DNA from: Bifidobacteriaceae bacterium NR021 | GTDB taxonomy: Bacteria > Actinomycetota > Actinomycetes > Actinomycetales > Bifidobacteriaceae | DNA length: 17,891 nucleotides | Direction: 5' to 3' | NCBI GenBank assembly: GCA_003585845.1 | Contig: NQOP01000002.1 | Location: 199,580 to 217,470 of the forward strand | Program-made: the position numbers and the translations under genes | The notes under the pieces: model-generated | What the model saw: the letters and a program-made list of their open reading frames with translations, nothing else | Database searches by the model: none | What the model was told of the DNA's origin: nothing | In this document: positions 6,362-14,079 of the stretch, piece by piece | How the letters are laid out: each line of letters opens with the position of its first letter | How positions within the stretch are numbered: the first letter of the stretch is position 1

Positions 6362-7999
6362 ATGCTTAATAAGAGTTTGAACGAAGAGACTGCAAAAGTT
6401 ACTAAAGCCGCAGAAAACCTGCACTTATACAACACGGCTTCACATTCAACGAACACTTTCGTACCTAAAAAGCCTGGTCAAGTAGGCATGTACGTGTGCG
6501 GCGCCACAGTGCAAAGTTCTCCGCATATTGGTCATATTCGCGCAGCGATCGCATTCGATATAATCCGTCGCTGGATGCTACGTTTAGGCTACAAAGTCAC
6601 GTTTGTTAGAAACGTCACAGATATTGACGATAAAATTATGAAAAAAGCCAATGAATCAGGGCAAAATTGGTGGGAACGAGCATATATTTACGAGCGCGAA
6701 TTTACAAAATCCTACAATACTTTAGGGGTACTTGCGCCAACAGTTGAGCCGCGCGCAACAGGTCATATTACAGACATGGTTGAGCTGATTGAGCGTTTGA
6801 TTGAGCGCGGTCACGCATATGTTATTAATGACAGCGACGGAAATCCTACTGGAAATGTTTATTTTGACGTGCCAAGTTGGGAGTATTACGGCGAATTAAC
6901 GCACCAAAATCAGAACCAAAATGAAACTTGCGCAGACGAAGCCGCAGCTATTGCAGACGCAAAAGGTCCAAGCGTAGACGCTGCTGAAAACGATATTTAC
7001 AATCCAACAGATCCTGCAGATGCTTCACCAGACAAACATGATCCTAGGGATTTCGCACTTTGGAAAGCACCTTGCGATTTCGATCAGCCGGATGCGCGCT
7101 GGAAAACTACTTTTGGCGAAGGACGCCCTGGTTGGCATATTGAATGCTCTGCTATGAGCCATCGATATCTTGGCGACGATTTCGATATTCACGGAGGCGG
7201 CCTGGATTTGCGTTTCCCTCATCACGAAAACGAAATGGCACAAACGCGTGCTGCTGGCTGGGAAAGTGCAAATGTGTGGATGCATTCAGCATGGGTTACC
7301 GCCAAAGGCGAAAAAATGTCAAAATCGTTGGGAAATGGGCTTTCCGTACCAGTAGTTTTGGCAAATAATTCTGCTTGGGTTGTGCGTTATGCTTTGGGAG
7401 CAGTGCAATATCGTGCAATGTTGGAGTGGTCCGACCAAGCTTTGGTGGAGTCAAAATCAGCTTACGATCGAATTATGAACTTCCTTGAGAGAGCTGGCAG
7501 ATTGCTTGACAAGAAGCCAACTTGCGAAGAAGTGCACTCTGTTAACGCAGATGAGCTTCCAGAAGATTTTACTCGCGCTATGAACGATGACATTAACGTT
7601 TCTGGCGCAATCGCAGAAATATTTACTACAATTCGTCAAGGAAATGCTCTTATTGACGACTGCAGCAAAGATCCTTCACAAGCACAAAGCGAAAGCGTAC
7701 AAAAGCTCATATATCTCGCTGTTTTGCAAGTGCGAGCTATGTTAGATACTTTGGGCTTGGATCCTTACGCACAAACGTGGGCTTCGAACGATAATCAATC
7801 GTCTGTAGAAGGTTCAAATGGCAAGGAAAGCAAAGAATACTCAGCTTTGGACTCTTTAATTACTTTACAACTTAAAGCTAGAGCAGATGCTAGAAAAGCA
7901 AAGGATTTTGCTACTGCAGATGCTATTCGCGACGCGTTAAATAACGCAGGAATTGTAATTGTCGATACTTCGCAAGGATCATCTTGGCATTTGCAATAA
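6362..7999 (+). CDS. cysS: Cysteinyl-tRNA synthetase
   Basis: Class I aminoacyl-tRNA synthetase that charges tRNA-Cys with cysteine. The 545 residues exceed the usual 460-500 or so. Seen: [17 protein letters not shown] with zinc ligand C46 and the HIGH motif at 55-58; C262 in ECSAM; H287 and E291 in FPHHENE as the remaining zinc ligands; and KMSKS at 318-322. The C-terminal helical tRNA-binding part ends with the usual [19 protein letters not shown] motif. About 45 residues at 182-226 are a low-complexity, acidic, Gln/Asn/Ala-rich insertion before [10 protein letters not shown]. The first 20 residues are also an extension over common CysRS starts. The ATG at 6362 is supported by TATAAT seven bases upstream. 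No clear terminator follows. Confidence 0.96.
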   Translation: MLNKSLNEETAKVTKAAENLHLYNTASHSTNTFVPKKPGQVGMYVCGATVQSSPHIGHIRAAIAFDIIRRWMLRLGYKVTFVRNVTDIDDKIMKKANESGQNWWERAYIYEREFTKSYNTLGVLAPTVEPRATGHITDMVELIERLIERGHAYVINDSDGNPTGNVYFDVPSWEYYGELTHQNQNQNETCADEAAAIADAKGPSVDAAENDIYNPTDPADASPDKHDPRDFALWKAPCDFDQPDARWKTTFGEGRPGWHIECSAMSHRYLGDDFDIHGGGLDLRFPHHENEMAQTRAAGWESANVWMHSAWVTAKGEKMSKSLGNGLSVPVVLANNSAWVVRYALGAVQYRAMLEWSDQALVESKSAYDRIMNFLERAGRLLDKKPTCEEVHSVNADELPEDFTRAMNDDINVSGAIAEIFTTIRQGNALIDDCSKDPSQAQSESVQKLIYLAVLQVRAMLDTLGLDPYAQTWASNDNQSSVEGSNGKESKEYSALDSLITLQLKARADARKAKDFATADAIRDALNNAGIVIVDTSQGSSWHLQ

Positions 8000-8091
8000 A
8001 CGAAAGTAACGCAAAAACAAAAGAAAACGCAAAAGTATTAGTTAGCAAATCAAGTTAGCAATTGCACTAAAGTTACGTTAGCAACAACAGG

Positions 8092-8097
8092 TAGAAT
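8092..8097 (+). promoter_or_regulatory. ffh: -10-like element of ffh (leaderless candidate)
   Basis: TAGAAT followed by 8 nt and the ATG at 8106. A weak GGA lies seven bases before the ATG, so ribosome recruitment through a very short leader cannot be excluded. Confidence 0.5.
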
Positions 8098-8105
8098 GGA
8101 AAACT

Positions 8106-9776
8106 ATGGCAGCATTTAGTTCGTTAACAGACCGCCTTTCCAATGCTTTTAAGCATTTGCGCAGCAAAGGCAAGCTATCAGAATCCGATATTGACGGCAC
8201 AATTCGCGAGATTCGCCGCGCACTTCTCGATGCAGACGTTGCGTTGGAAGTAGTCCGCTCATTCACTGCTCGAATTCGCGAGCGCGCTCTTGGTGAGGAA
8301 GTTTCGCACGCTTTAAATCCAGCTCAGCAAGTTGTGAAAATTGTAAACGACGAGCTTACGCAAGTATTGGGCGCAGGTGTAGATAGGCAGCTTAATTTTG
8401 CGAAGTACCCTCCAACTGTAATTATGCTTGCAGGTTTGCAAGGTGCAGGTAAAACTACGCTTGCTGGAAAGCTAGGCTACTGGCTGAAGGATGCAGGTCA
8501 TACTCCTTTGCTTGTAGCAGCAGATTTGCAACGACCTAATGCAGTCACACAGCTGCAAGTTGTTGGCGAGCGCGCAGGAGTTCCTGTATTTGCTCCAGAA
8601 AAGGGCGTGCAAACAGGCGGAAGCGCGATTTCTTTGCCATGGTTCACTAAAGGCGATCCTGTTAAGGTTGCACGCGATTCTATTAATTATGCGCGCGAAA
8701 AAATGTATGACACTGTGATTATTGATACCGCAGGTCGTTTGGGTGTTGACGAAGAGCTTATGAAGCAGGCACGCAATATTCGCGATGCCGTGCAACCGCA
8801 AGAAGTGCTGTTTGTTATTGATGCAATGATTGGTCAAGATGCCGTTCGCACTGCTCAAGCTTTTAACGATGGCGTGAACTTTACTGGCGTTGTGCTTTCT
8901 AAGCTTGATGGCGATGCTCGAGGCGGTGCTGCACTTTCGGTTGCAAGCGTTACTGGAAAGCCGATTTTGTTTGCTTCTACAGGTGAAGGTTTGAAGGATT
9001 TTGAAATCTTCCATCCTGATCGAATGGCTTCACGCATACTCGATATGGGCGATATTTTGACTCTTATTGAGCACGCACAGAAGCAGTTCGACGAAGAAGA
9101 ATCTCGCAAGGCTGCTGCAAAAATAGCTGAAGGCAGCTTTGGTTTGGATGATTTTTTGGAGCAGCTTCAGCAAGTTCGTAAGCTTGGCTCAATGAAGAAG
9201 CTTTTGGGCATGATGCCTGGAATGGCAGCTCACCGTCAGGAGCTTGAGCAGTTTGACGATAAGGAAATTGACCGCACTGAGGCAATTATTCGCTCTATGA
9301 CTCCTCAAGAACGTAGAAATACAAAGATTATTGACGGATCTCGCCGCGCGAGAATTGCTGCTGGTTCAGGTGTGAGCGTTTCGCAAGTTAATGCACTTTT
9401 GCAACGTTTTGAGCAAGCTGCAAAAATGATGAAGCGAATGAGCGGAGGCGCTGGAATGCCTGGCATGGGCGGCATTCCTGGATTCGGTGGAGCTGGCAGT
9501 AAGTCGAAGCGCAAAGACAAGAAAGGCAAGAAGAAGGGCGGAAAGTCCGGAAATCCAATGCGCAGAGAAGCTGAGGAGCGCGCGTTGCGTGAGCGTCTTT
9601 CTGGCGAATCTACTAGCGACGATGTTGCAGGTTCTGCTTTTGCAAAGCCGCAGCAACCAAATCTTCAGAATCTTCCTGAAGGACTTAAGGAACTTATGAA
9701 TTCCGAAGACGCAAATCAAGATAATCAACTGCCACCTAACTTTGGCGGCGGATTAGCTGGCTTATTCGGTCGATGA
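8106..9776 (+). CDS. ffh: Signal recognition particle protein Ffh
   Basis: The GTPase of the signal recognition particle: it binds signal sequences and 4.5S RNA and delivers ribosomes to FtsY at the membrane. The 556 residues comprise the N domain (about 1-95), the G domain with GLQGAGKTT (110-118), DTAGR (207-211) and SKLDGDARGG (265-274), and a Met-rich M domain (about 330-460) with GMMPGM and MMKRMSGGAGMPGM. A Lys-rich stretch near 470-490 and a roughly 75-residue tail ending [10 protein letters not shown] follow, longer than the E. coli protein. About ten extra residues with a GGSAISLPW run sit in the G domain near 171-180. It heads the ffh-rpsP-khpA-rimM-trmD cluster. Its TGA overlaps the ATG of the next gene (ATGA), implying translational coupling. 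Confidence 0.97.
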   Translation: MAAFSSLTDRLSNAFKHLRSKGKLSESDIDGTIREIRRALLDADVALEVVRSFTARIRERALGEEVSHALNPAQQVVKIVNDELTQVLGAGVDRQLNFAKYPPTVIMLAGLQGAGKTTLAGKLGYWLKDAGHTPLLVAADLQRPNAVTQLQVVGERAGVPVFAPEKGVQTGGSAISLPWFTKGDPVKVARDSINYAREKMYDTVIIDTAGRLGVDEELMKQARNIRDAVQPQEVLFVIDAMIGQDAVRTAQAFNDGVNFTGVVLSKLDGDARGGAALSVASVTGKPILFASTGEGLKDFEIFHPDRMASRILDMGDILTLIEHAQKQFDEEESRKAAAKIAEGSFGLDDFLEQLQQVRKLGSMKKLLGMMPGMAAHRQELEQFDDKEIDRTEAIIRSMTPQERRNTKIIDGSRRARIAAGSGVSVSQVNALLQRFEQAAKMMKRMSGGAGMPGMGGIPGFGGAGSKSKRKDKKGKKKGGKSGNPMRREAEERALRERLSGESTSDDVAGSAFAKPQQPNLQNLPEGLKELMNSEDANQDNQLPPNFGGGLAGLFGR

Positions 9777-10936
9777 TTTTAGTATTGGCGTTTTTGTGGG
9801 TTATATTTGTGCCGCTTCTTTTGTGGCAGCTGCTTCGTTGGCTGCCAGCAGGTGCGGATAAATATAACCCACTTCCGTATATTATTGCGCTGCTTCCGCT
9901 TGCAACTTACGTTGTGGGAGCACTGTTTTTGTGTAATTTTGGCGGTTTTTTGCTGTATACATGCTACGCAGAGAAAGTAGCACACTCGCTTAATTTAGCG
10001 CAATCTTACGCGAAATCTTACGGATATTTATGTATTGCGTACGCTGTGCTATTTTTGATTTCGCTTAAGTCGTATACGCCATATTGGTTTGCAAAATTGC
10101 GTAGGTTGCACGAAAGCAGGTCGTCGCGCAAAAGATGCAAGGAACAGCATCAAGAAATACGCGTGATGACTCTTAACTGCAGATACGGAAAAGCGAGCGC
10201 ATCTGAAATAATAGAAATAGCGAAAAAATATCACGTAAATACGTTACTTTTACAAGAATTAAGTGATTCTTTAGTAAAAAATCTTGAAAAACTTGGAATA
10301 TACGAAATTTTTCCAACTTCGTGCGTAGGCGCGCAAAGTGAGCATAATAACGGCGGATTCAACGCTATTTTTACGCAATATTCCGCGATTTCTACTTGCA
10401 ATAATTCCGTAAAAATTGAAGCTGCAAGCGTACCAAGCGTTACGACTTGCTTAGATTTTGGCGCAACTGAAAAAGTTGTAGTGAAATTTGCTTCTGCACA
10501 TCCAAAGTCACCGATGCGTGGGTGTGCTGCTTGGAGTAATGGAATTCGCGCACTTGCGACTGCTGATTCTGTTACTTATTGCGCTGACAAACGCGCTGAA
10601 GAATCCACTTCGAAAACTTGCGATTTAGCAACTCTTACTATTGTTACTGGCGATCTTAATTCCACAGTCGATCACCCAAGCTTTCGCTCGCTTTTGAAAT
10701 ACGGATTTACAGACGTTGCACTTTCGCTTGGAAAGCGTCTGCGCACATGGCCTACATGGCTTAAGTGGCCAAATCTTACACTTGACCATGTGCTATTTTG
10801 CGCAAAAAACTGTAAATCTAACGCACTATGGCAAAAGAATGTAGTTGTTGACGGCACTGATCACCTAGCCTACATCGCAGCAATCGACCTACAATCACTA
10901 GATAAAAACGTCCAAGCGCGCAGGCATAATAGATAA
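9773..10936 (+). CDS. Membrane-anchored endonuclease/exonuclease/phosphatase (EEP) family protein
   Basis: 387 residues. The N-terminus has three likely membrane segments (about 3-23, 34-60 and 82-99), then a short basic linker (110-128) and an EEP-fold catalytic domain (about 128-375). All core motifs are visible: VMTLN with N135, LLLQEL with E162, SAHP with H243, GDLNS with D294 and N296, LDHVLF with D338/H339, and GTDH with D363/H364. The enzyme is therefore probably an active Mg2+-dependent phosphodiesterase or phosphatase; substrate unknown. If the N-terminus is inside, topology with three segments puts the catalytic domain outside, which argues against a DNA-repair role and for lipid, nucleotide or extracellular DNA substrates; this is inference. 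It overlaps ffh by 4 bp. The linker contains copy 2 of the repeated hairpin motif. Cysteine-rich for a secreted domain. Confidence 0.82.
   Translation: MILVLAFLWVIFVPLLLWQLLRWLPAGADKYNPLPYIIALLPLATYVVGALFLCNFGGFLLYTCYAEKVAHSLNLAQSYAKSYGYLCIAYAVLFLISLKSYTPYWFAKLRRLHESRSSRKRCKEQHQEIRVMTLNCRYGKASASEIIEIAKKYHVNTLLLQELSDSLVKNLEKLGIYEIFPTSCVGAQSEHNNGGFNAIFTQYSAISTCNNSVKIEAASVPSVTTCLDFGATEKVVVKFASAHPKSPMRGCAAWSNGIRALATADSVTYCADKRAEESTSKTCDLATLTIVTGDLNSTVDHPSFRSLLKYGFTDVALSLGKRLRTWPTWLKWPNLTLDHVLFCAKNCKSNALWQKNVVVDGTDHLAYIAAIDLQSLDKNVQARRHNR
10111..10129 (+). repeat. Copy 2 of interspersed motif (CGAAAGCAGGTCGTCGCGC)
   Basis: Nineteen bases identical to 13337-13355, inside the basic linker of the EEP gene (residues 113-119). 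Flanking TTGCACGA and TCGCGCAA pair as an 8-position stem with one mismatch, leaving AAGCAGGTCG as the loop. Confidence 0.7.
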
Positions 10937-11040
10937 GTTATTCGCGTGAATCGGCGCCCTCTTCCCGATCACGTGAGGAACATGTGGAAGCTCGCAAGGA
11001 GTGCCCCACACCCGAACGAAATTCCACGACTCTAGTTATA

Positions 11041-11046
11041 AGGAGA
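11041..11046 (+). promoter_or_regulatory. rpsP: Shine-Dalgarno sequence that fixes a TTG start for rpsP
   Basis: AGGAGA lies six bases before TTG at 11053. The encoded (M)[12 protein letters not shown] is the conserved S16 N-terminus, so the ATG at 10984 is not the start. Confidence 0.85.
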
Positions 11047-11052
11047 GCCATT

Positions 11053-11523
11053 TTGGCAACCAAGATTCGTCTTAAGCGATTGGGCAAGAAGTTCTATGCC
11101 TTCTACCGTGTAGTCATTTCTGATTCACGCAACAAGCGCAACGGTCAGTCCATCGAAGAGATCGGCGTTTACGATCCAAACAAGCAGCCATCTATGATTC
11201 AGATTGATTCTGAGCGCGCACAGTACTGGCTTGGCGTTGGCGCACAGCCAACCGAACCAGTGTTGAAGCTCTTGAAGATCACTGGTGACTGGCAGAAGTT
11301 CAAGGGTCTCGACGGCGCCGAAGGCACGTTGAAGACTTCTGAAGCTGGCCCAGACGCACAGGCTCGCGTTGAAGCTGTTGAAGCTGAAGCTCAGAAGCTG
11401 AAGGCCGCTAAGTCTGAAGCCGCTGCTAAGGCTCAGGCTGCAGCTGAAGCCGCTGCAAACGAAGCCGAAGAAGCCCCAGCTGAAGCTGCAGAAGCTGCCG
11501 AAGCCGAGGAAAAGGCTGAGTAA
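11053..11523 (+). CDS. rpsP: 30S ribosomal protein S16
   Basis: Small-subunit protein needed for 30S assembly. It starts at TTG, giving (M)[20 protein letters not shown], which is the S16 signature; an AGGAGA site precedes it. The S16 domain covers residues 1 to about 90 ([34 protein letters not shown]). From about 100 there is an Ala/Glu/Lys-rich helical tail of about 55 residues, giving 156 in all against about 80-90 for E. coli; similar long tails occur in actinobacterial S16. A 116-bp spacer separates it from the EEP gene and could carry its own promoter, but I see no clear one. khpA follows after 2 bp. Its GC-richer, highly regular codon use fits a highly expressed gene. Confidence 0.96.
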   Translation: MATKIRLKRLGKKFYAFYRVVISDSRNKRNGQSIEEIGVYDPNKQPSMIQIDSERAQYWLGVGAQPTEPVLKLLKITGDWQKFKGLDGAEGTLKTSEAGPDAQARVEAVEAEAQKLKAAKSEAAAKAQAAAEAAANEAEEAPAEAAEAAEAEEKAE

Positions 11524-11525
11524 TC

Positions 11526-11759
11526 ATGCTGGCTCAAGCTGTTGAACATCTCATTAAGAACATCGTGGATTTTCCAGATGACGTGTCGGTACGTTCTCAC
11601 GAAAATGCTCGCGGCGAATTGCTTCGAGTACGCGTGAATCCTGAAGATATCGGTCGCGTTATTGGACGCAATGGTCGTACCGCTAATGCAATTCGCATTG
11701 TTGTGCAAGCTTTGAGCAACCACAATGTGCGCGTTGACATTATGGACGTACGTAAGTGA
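11526..11759 (+). CDS. khpA: KH-domain RNA-binding protein KhpA
   Basis: A 77-residue single KH domain protein (KhpA/YlqC family) that binds RNA, usually with KhpB/Jag, and influences cell elongation and translation in Gram-positive bacteria. Seen: the GxxG loop as GRNG at 47-50 within IGRVIGRNGRTANAIR, and the LRVRVNPEDIG strand-helix before it. It is placed between rpsP and rimM, the classic position. The start ATG is 2 bp after the rpsP stop, and the next gene begins 1 bp after its own stop, so the cluster is tightly co-translated. Confidence 0.95.
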   Translation: MLAQAVEHLIKNIVDFPDDVSVRSHENARGELLRVRVNPEDIGRVIGRNGRTANAIRIVVQALSNHNVRVDIMDVRK

Positions 11760-11760
11760 G

Positions 11761-12360
11761 ATGAACGTGGCATTAGACCAACAATCTTTTGACAACCCTC
11801 AGCAAAGTCGTAATGACCTGCTGAGGGTTTGTCGTATCGGTAAAGCCCAAGGTTTAAAAGGTGAAGTCACTGTACAAATTTTTACAGATGAGCCTTATGA
11901 ACGTTTTGAGCCTGGAAATGTATTGTGCACTGCAGACGGCGAACGCGAGTTCGTTATTGAGAACGCAAGAACGTTCAAAAATCGTTGGATTTTACTATTC
12001 GAAGAATCACAAAATCGCAACGATGCGGAAGCACTTAATGGCACTGAATTGTATGTGCATGCAGAAGATGCGCAAGAACTTGCTGCTGAAAATGCTTGGT
12101 ATATTAAGGATTTGGTCGGTTTGCAAGCGCGTTTGTGCGAAGAAAATCAGCTTGGGCTTACTCCGAAAGTTATTGGAAAAGTCGTGGATGTGCTCGACGG
12201 CGCGCAATCGTTACTGAAAATCCGTTTAGATCATCCGATTGACGAAGAGAATAAAACAGCGCTCGTGCCATTTGTCGAAGCTATTGTGCCGGAAGTTGAC
12301 GTTGCAAACGGGTATTTGACTATTGATCCTCCTGGCGGTTTGATTCCTGGGCTTTCGTAG
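11761..12360 (+). CDS. rimM: Ribosome maturation factor RimM
   Basis: Assembly factor for the head of the 30S subunit; binds S19 and helps 16S rRNA processing. The 199 residues have the RimM N-terminal barrel (LLRVCRIGKAQGLKGEVTVQIFTDEPYERF, about 19-48) and the C-terminal PRC-barrel (AWYIKDLVGLQARL to VPFVEAIVPEVDV, ending in IDPPGGLI). The ATG at 11761 is chosen over an in-frame ATG at 11725 that overlaps khpA by 35 bp; it lies 1 bp after the khpA stop. A weak AAGTGAG precedes it. The stop codon is itself part of a 9-bp repeat, so slippage there would move or alter the 3' end only slightly because every unit ends in TAG. Confidence 0.94.
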   Translation: MNVALDQQSFDNPQQSRNDLLRVCRIGKAQGLKGEVTVQIFTDEPYERFEPGNVLCTADGEREFVIENARTFKNRWILLFEESQNRNDAEALNGTELYVHAEDAQELAAENAWYIKDLVGLQARLCEENQLGLTPKVIGKVVDVLDGAQSLLKIRLDHPIDEENKTALVPFVEAIVPEVDVANGYLTIDPPGGLIPGLS

Positions 12361-12386
12361 TTTTCGTAGTTTTGTAGTTTTCGTAG
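12352..12386. repeat. 9-bp degenerate tandem repeat (ttttcgtag) at the rimM stop
   Basis: Units at 12352-12360 (first base c, includes the rimM stop), 12361-12369, 12370-12377 (one base short) and 12378-12386. They fill the rimM-trmD gap right up to the trmD -10-like hexamer. Confidence 0.75.
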
Positions 12387-12392
12387 TAGAGT
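12387..12392 (+). promoter_or_regulatory. trmD: -10-like element of trmD (leaderless candidate)
   Basis: TAGAGT followed by 8 nt and the second of two adjacent ATGs (12401). Fits the spacing seen at ffh, coaD and the ABC-F gene but is a poorer hexamer. Readthrough from rimM is also likely. Confidence 0.3.
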
Positions 12393-12400
12393 GCCTTATG

Positions 12401-13303
12401 ATGGACATCGATATTATTTCCGTATTCCCAGAATATTTTCGCATGCTAGACCTAAGTTTGTTAGGCAAAGCGCAAAATAATGGCTTGTTGCAAATTCGCG
12501 CATACAATTTACGCAAATGGACTCACGATGTGCATCAATCGGTTGACGATACGCCGGTTGGCGGTGGCGCTGGCATGGTTATGAAGCCTAAAGTTTGGGC
12601 GGAATGCTTAGACGAGCTTCTTAACTTGCCAAAATCTGAAGTAAAAAATACGTGTGATACGTGCGATAGTTGCGATACGTGCGATAGTTGCGATACGTGC
12701 GATAGTTACGAAGAAGCAACAATCGCGCCTAATAAAATAGACTCAACTAAGCCAATTCTTATATTCCCGAACCCTTCTGCCCCACTATTTACGCAAAAAG
12801 ACGCAACGGAATTAAGCAACGCAAATCATTTGGTATTTGGATGCGGCAGATACGAAGGCTACGACGCTAGGATTCCAGAATATTACCGCGCGCAAGGAAT
12901 TGACGTACGCGAGTATTCAATCGGCGATTACGTGCTAAATGGCGGAGAAGTTGCAGTAAGCGTTATGCTTGAGGCAATTACGCGCTTAATCCCTGGGTTT
13001 ATGGGAAATCCTGAGTCGATTGTTGAAGAGTCGTACACAGGCTCGGATGCACTTTTGGAACACCATCAATACACGCGTCCAACAACTTGGCGCGGTATAA
13101 GCGTTCCGGAAGTGCTCACTTCCGGGAATCACGCCAAAGTTGATCGTTTTCGTAGAGATGAAGCTATATCTCGCACAAGCGAAATTCGACCTGACTTGAT
13201 TGAAAAATTGTACTGCCACAAGATAGATAAAGCGGATCGAAAAACGCTTATGTCGCTCGGATGGGAAGTTTCAGGCGAACATCCGCGCAAAAACTTACTC
13301 TAG
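12401..13303 (+). CDS. trmD: tRNA (guanine-N1-)-methyltransferase
   Basis: SPOUT-class enzyme that methylates G37 of tRNAs using S-adenosylmethionine and prevents frameshifting. Seen: MDIDIISVFPEYF at the start, DDTPVGGGAGMVMKP (50-63), the knot motifs FGCGRYEGYDAR (146-157) and SIGDYVLNGGE (173-183), and VPEVLTSGNHAKVDRFRR (235-252). The 300 residues exceed the usual 240-250 or so because of an insertion at about 78-116 that carries six cysteines at 85, 88, 91, 94, 97 and 100, encoded by an 18-bp tandem repeat. Two ATGs are adjacent at 12398 and 12401; the second is preferred because TrmD proteins begin with the motif M-x-I-D-I and because it sits 8 nt after a -10-like hexamer. It ends the ffh cluster; rplS, often next in line, is absent. 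Confidence 0.95.
   Translation: MDIDIISVFPEYFRMLDLSLLGKAQNNGLLQIRAYNLRKWTHDVHQSVDDTPVGGGAGMVMKPKVWAECLDELLNLPKSEVKNTCDTCDSCDTCDSCDTCDSYEEATIAPNKIDSTKPILIFPNPSAPLFTQKDATELSNANHLVFGCGRYEGYDARIPEYYRAQGIDVREYSIGDYVLNGGEVAVSVMLEAITRLIPGFMGNPESIVEESYTGSDALLEHHQYTRPTTWRGISVPEVLTSGNHAKVDRFRRDEAISRTSEIRPDLIEKLYCHKIDKADRKTLMSLGWEVSGEHPRKNLL
12656..12709 (+). repeat. In-frame 18-bp minisatellite inside trmD (3 copies)
   Basis: Unit gatacgtgcgatagttgc at 12656-12673, 12674-12691 and 12692-12709 (one base differs in the last). Each 18-bp unit is made of two related 9-bp halves and encodes DTCDSC. It lies in a loop insertion of TrmD. Confidence 0.95.
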
Positions 13304-13336
13304 CAACAGTATTGCTGCCGCACGCACAATGCTGCG

Positions 13337-13355
13337 CGAAAGCAGGTCGTCGCGC
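13337..13355 (+). repeat. Copy 3 of interspersed motif (CGAAAGCAGGTCGTCGCGC)
   Basis: Nineteen bases identical to 10111-10129, in the spacer between the convergent trmD and rsmD. GCGCGA (13334-13339) pairs with TCGCGC (13350-13355) around the loop AAGCAGGTCG. A second overlapping inverted repeat, CGCGAG/CTCGCG (13357-13362 and 13381-13386), follows. No T-run terminator is evident here. Confidence 0.7.
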
Positions 13356-13433
13356 CCGCGAGGAAAAAAATCCCCCAAAACTCGCGCCACAGCCTGAGTG
13401 CGAAGACAGATTGTAACGAAGCCGAAAAATAAA

Positions 13434-14018
13434 TTAGTCGCGAGAAGGCTGAATGAACAGTACGGAAGTTTCGCCGTAATTACGCGTATCAAACAGCTCC
13501 CAGCCTTCAGGCATAGTCGGCAAAACACTTCGCGCGCTACGCTCCAACACAATCAACGTATCCGCAGAAACGCTAGCAACTCCGCTCGCAATCATCGAAG
13601 CCAATAAACTTTCGCAATCCGCAGTTTCGTAAGCATAAGGCGGATCAATAAAAACCAAATCAAACGCTTCCCCACTATAATCCGCAACGAACTGCTCCGC
13701 GCGCTTTCGAAGAACCCTCATAGAAAGCGCAGAATCCCAAGCCTTTGAACTCTGCAACGCTTTCGACGTACGAAGTATAAGCGCAGCCGCTTGCGAATTT
13801 GCTTCAACAGACACAAGCTCGCGCGCGCCACGAGATAGCGCCTCAACTCCGAGCGCTCCCGTGCCAGCAAATAGATCAAGTACGCGCGCATTGTGCATAA
13901 CATCCCACGAATCGAGCCTAGAAAATATCGCTTCTTTTGTGCGATCTGTAGTAGGCCTTGTACACGACTGCGCTGAAGTAAGCGGCAAAGATTTAAAACG
14001 TCCAGCAATAATGTGCAT
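13434..14018 (-). CDS. rsmD: 16S rRNA (guanine(966)-N(2))-methyltransferase
   Basis: Rossmann-fold SAM-dependent enzyme that methylates G966 of 16S rRNA during late 30S assembly. The 194 residues show the family start HIIAGRFKSLPL and RPTTDRTKEAIFS, motif I LDLFAGTGALGVEALSRGA (47-65), and the catalytic DPPY at 125-128. The ATG at 14018 coincides with the conserved N-terminus. Upstream on the minus strand TAAGCT ends 6 nt before the ATG, a weak leaderless candidate; GAAG nearby could act as a poor ribosome-binding site. In many genomes rsmD sits next to coaD; here it is isolated between trmD and a repeat-bearing spacer. Confidence 0.93.
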   Translation of the reverse strand: MHIIAGRFKSLPLTSAQSCTRPTTDRTKEAIFSRLDSWDVMHNARVLDLFAGTGALGVEALSRGARELVSVEANSQAAALILRTSKALQSSKAWDSALSMRVLRKRAEQFVADYSGEAFDLVFIDPPYAYETADCESLLASMIASGVASVSADTLIVLERSARSVLPTMPEGWELFDTRNYGETSVLFIQPSRD

Positions 14019-14079
14019 ACTTCTAGCTTAGCTGAACGCACAGAAACCGTACTTCACACTTAACACTGCGCTCTAACCA

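Noticed and set aside
8472..9014. 180-codon minus-strand frame inside ffh
   Set aside because: Antisense to well-conserved G-domain codons; residue composition is that of a shadow frame, with no recognisable motif or ribosome-binding site.
13104..13127. Perfect palindrome CCGGAAGTG-CT-CACTTCCGG in trmD
   Set aside because: It encodes the conserved TrmD segment VPEVLTSGNH, so coding constraint explains most of it; no regulatory context supports a separate role.
13304..13433. Terminator between convergent trmD and rsmD
   Set aside because: Several hairpins can be drawn (including repeat copy 3 and CGCGAG/CTCGCG), but none is followed by a proper T run on either strand, so no terminator is called.
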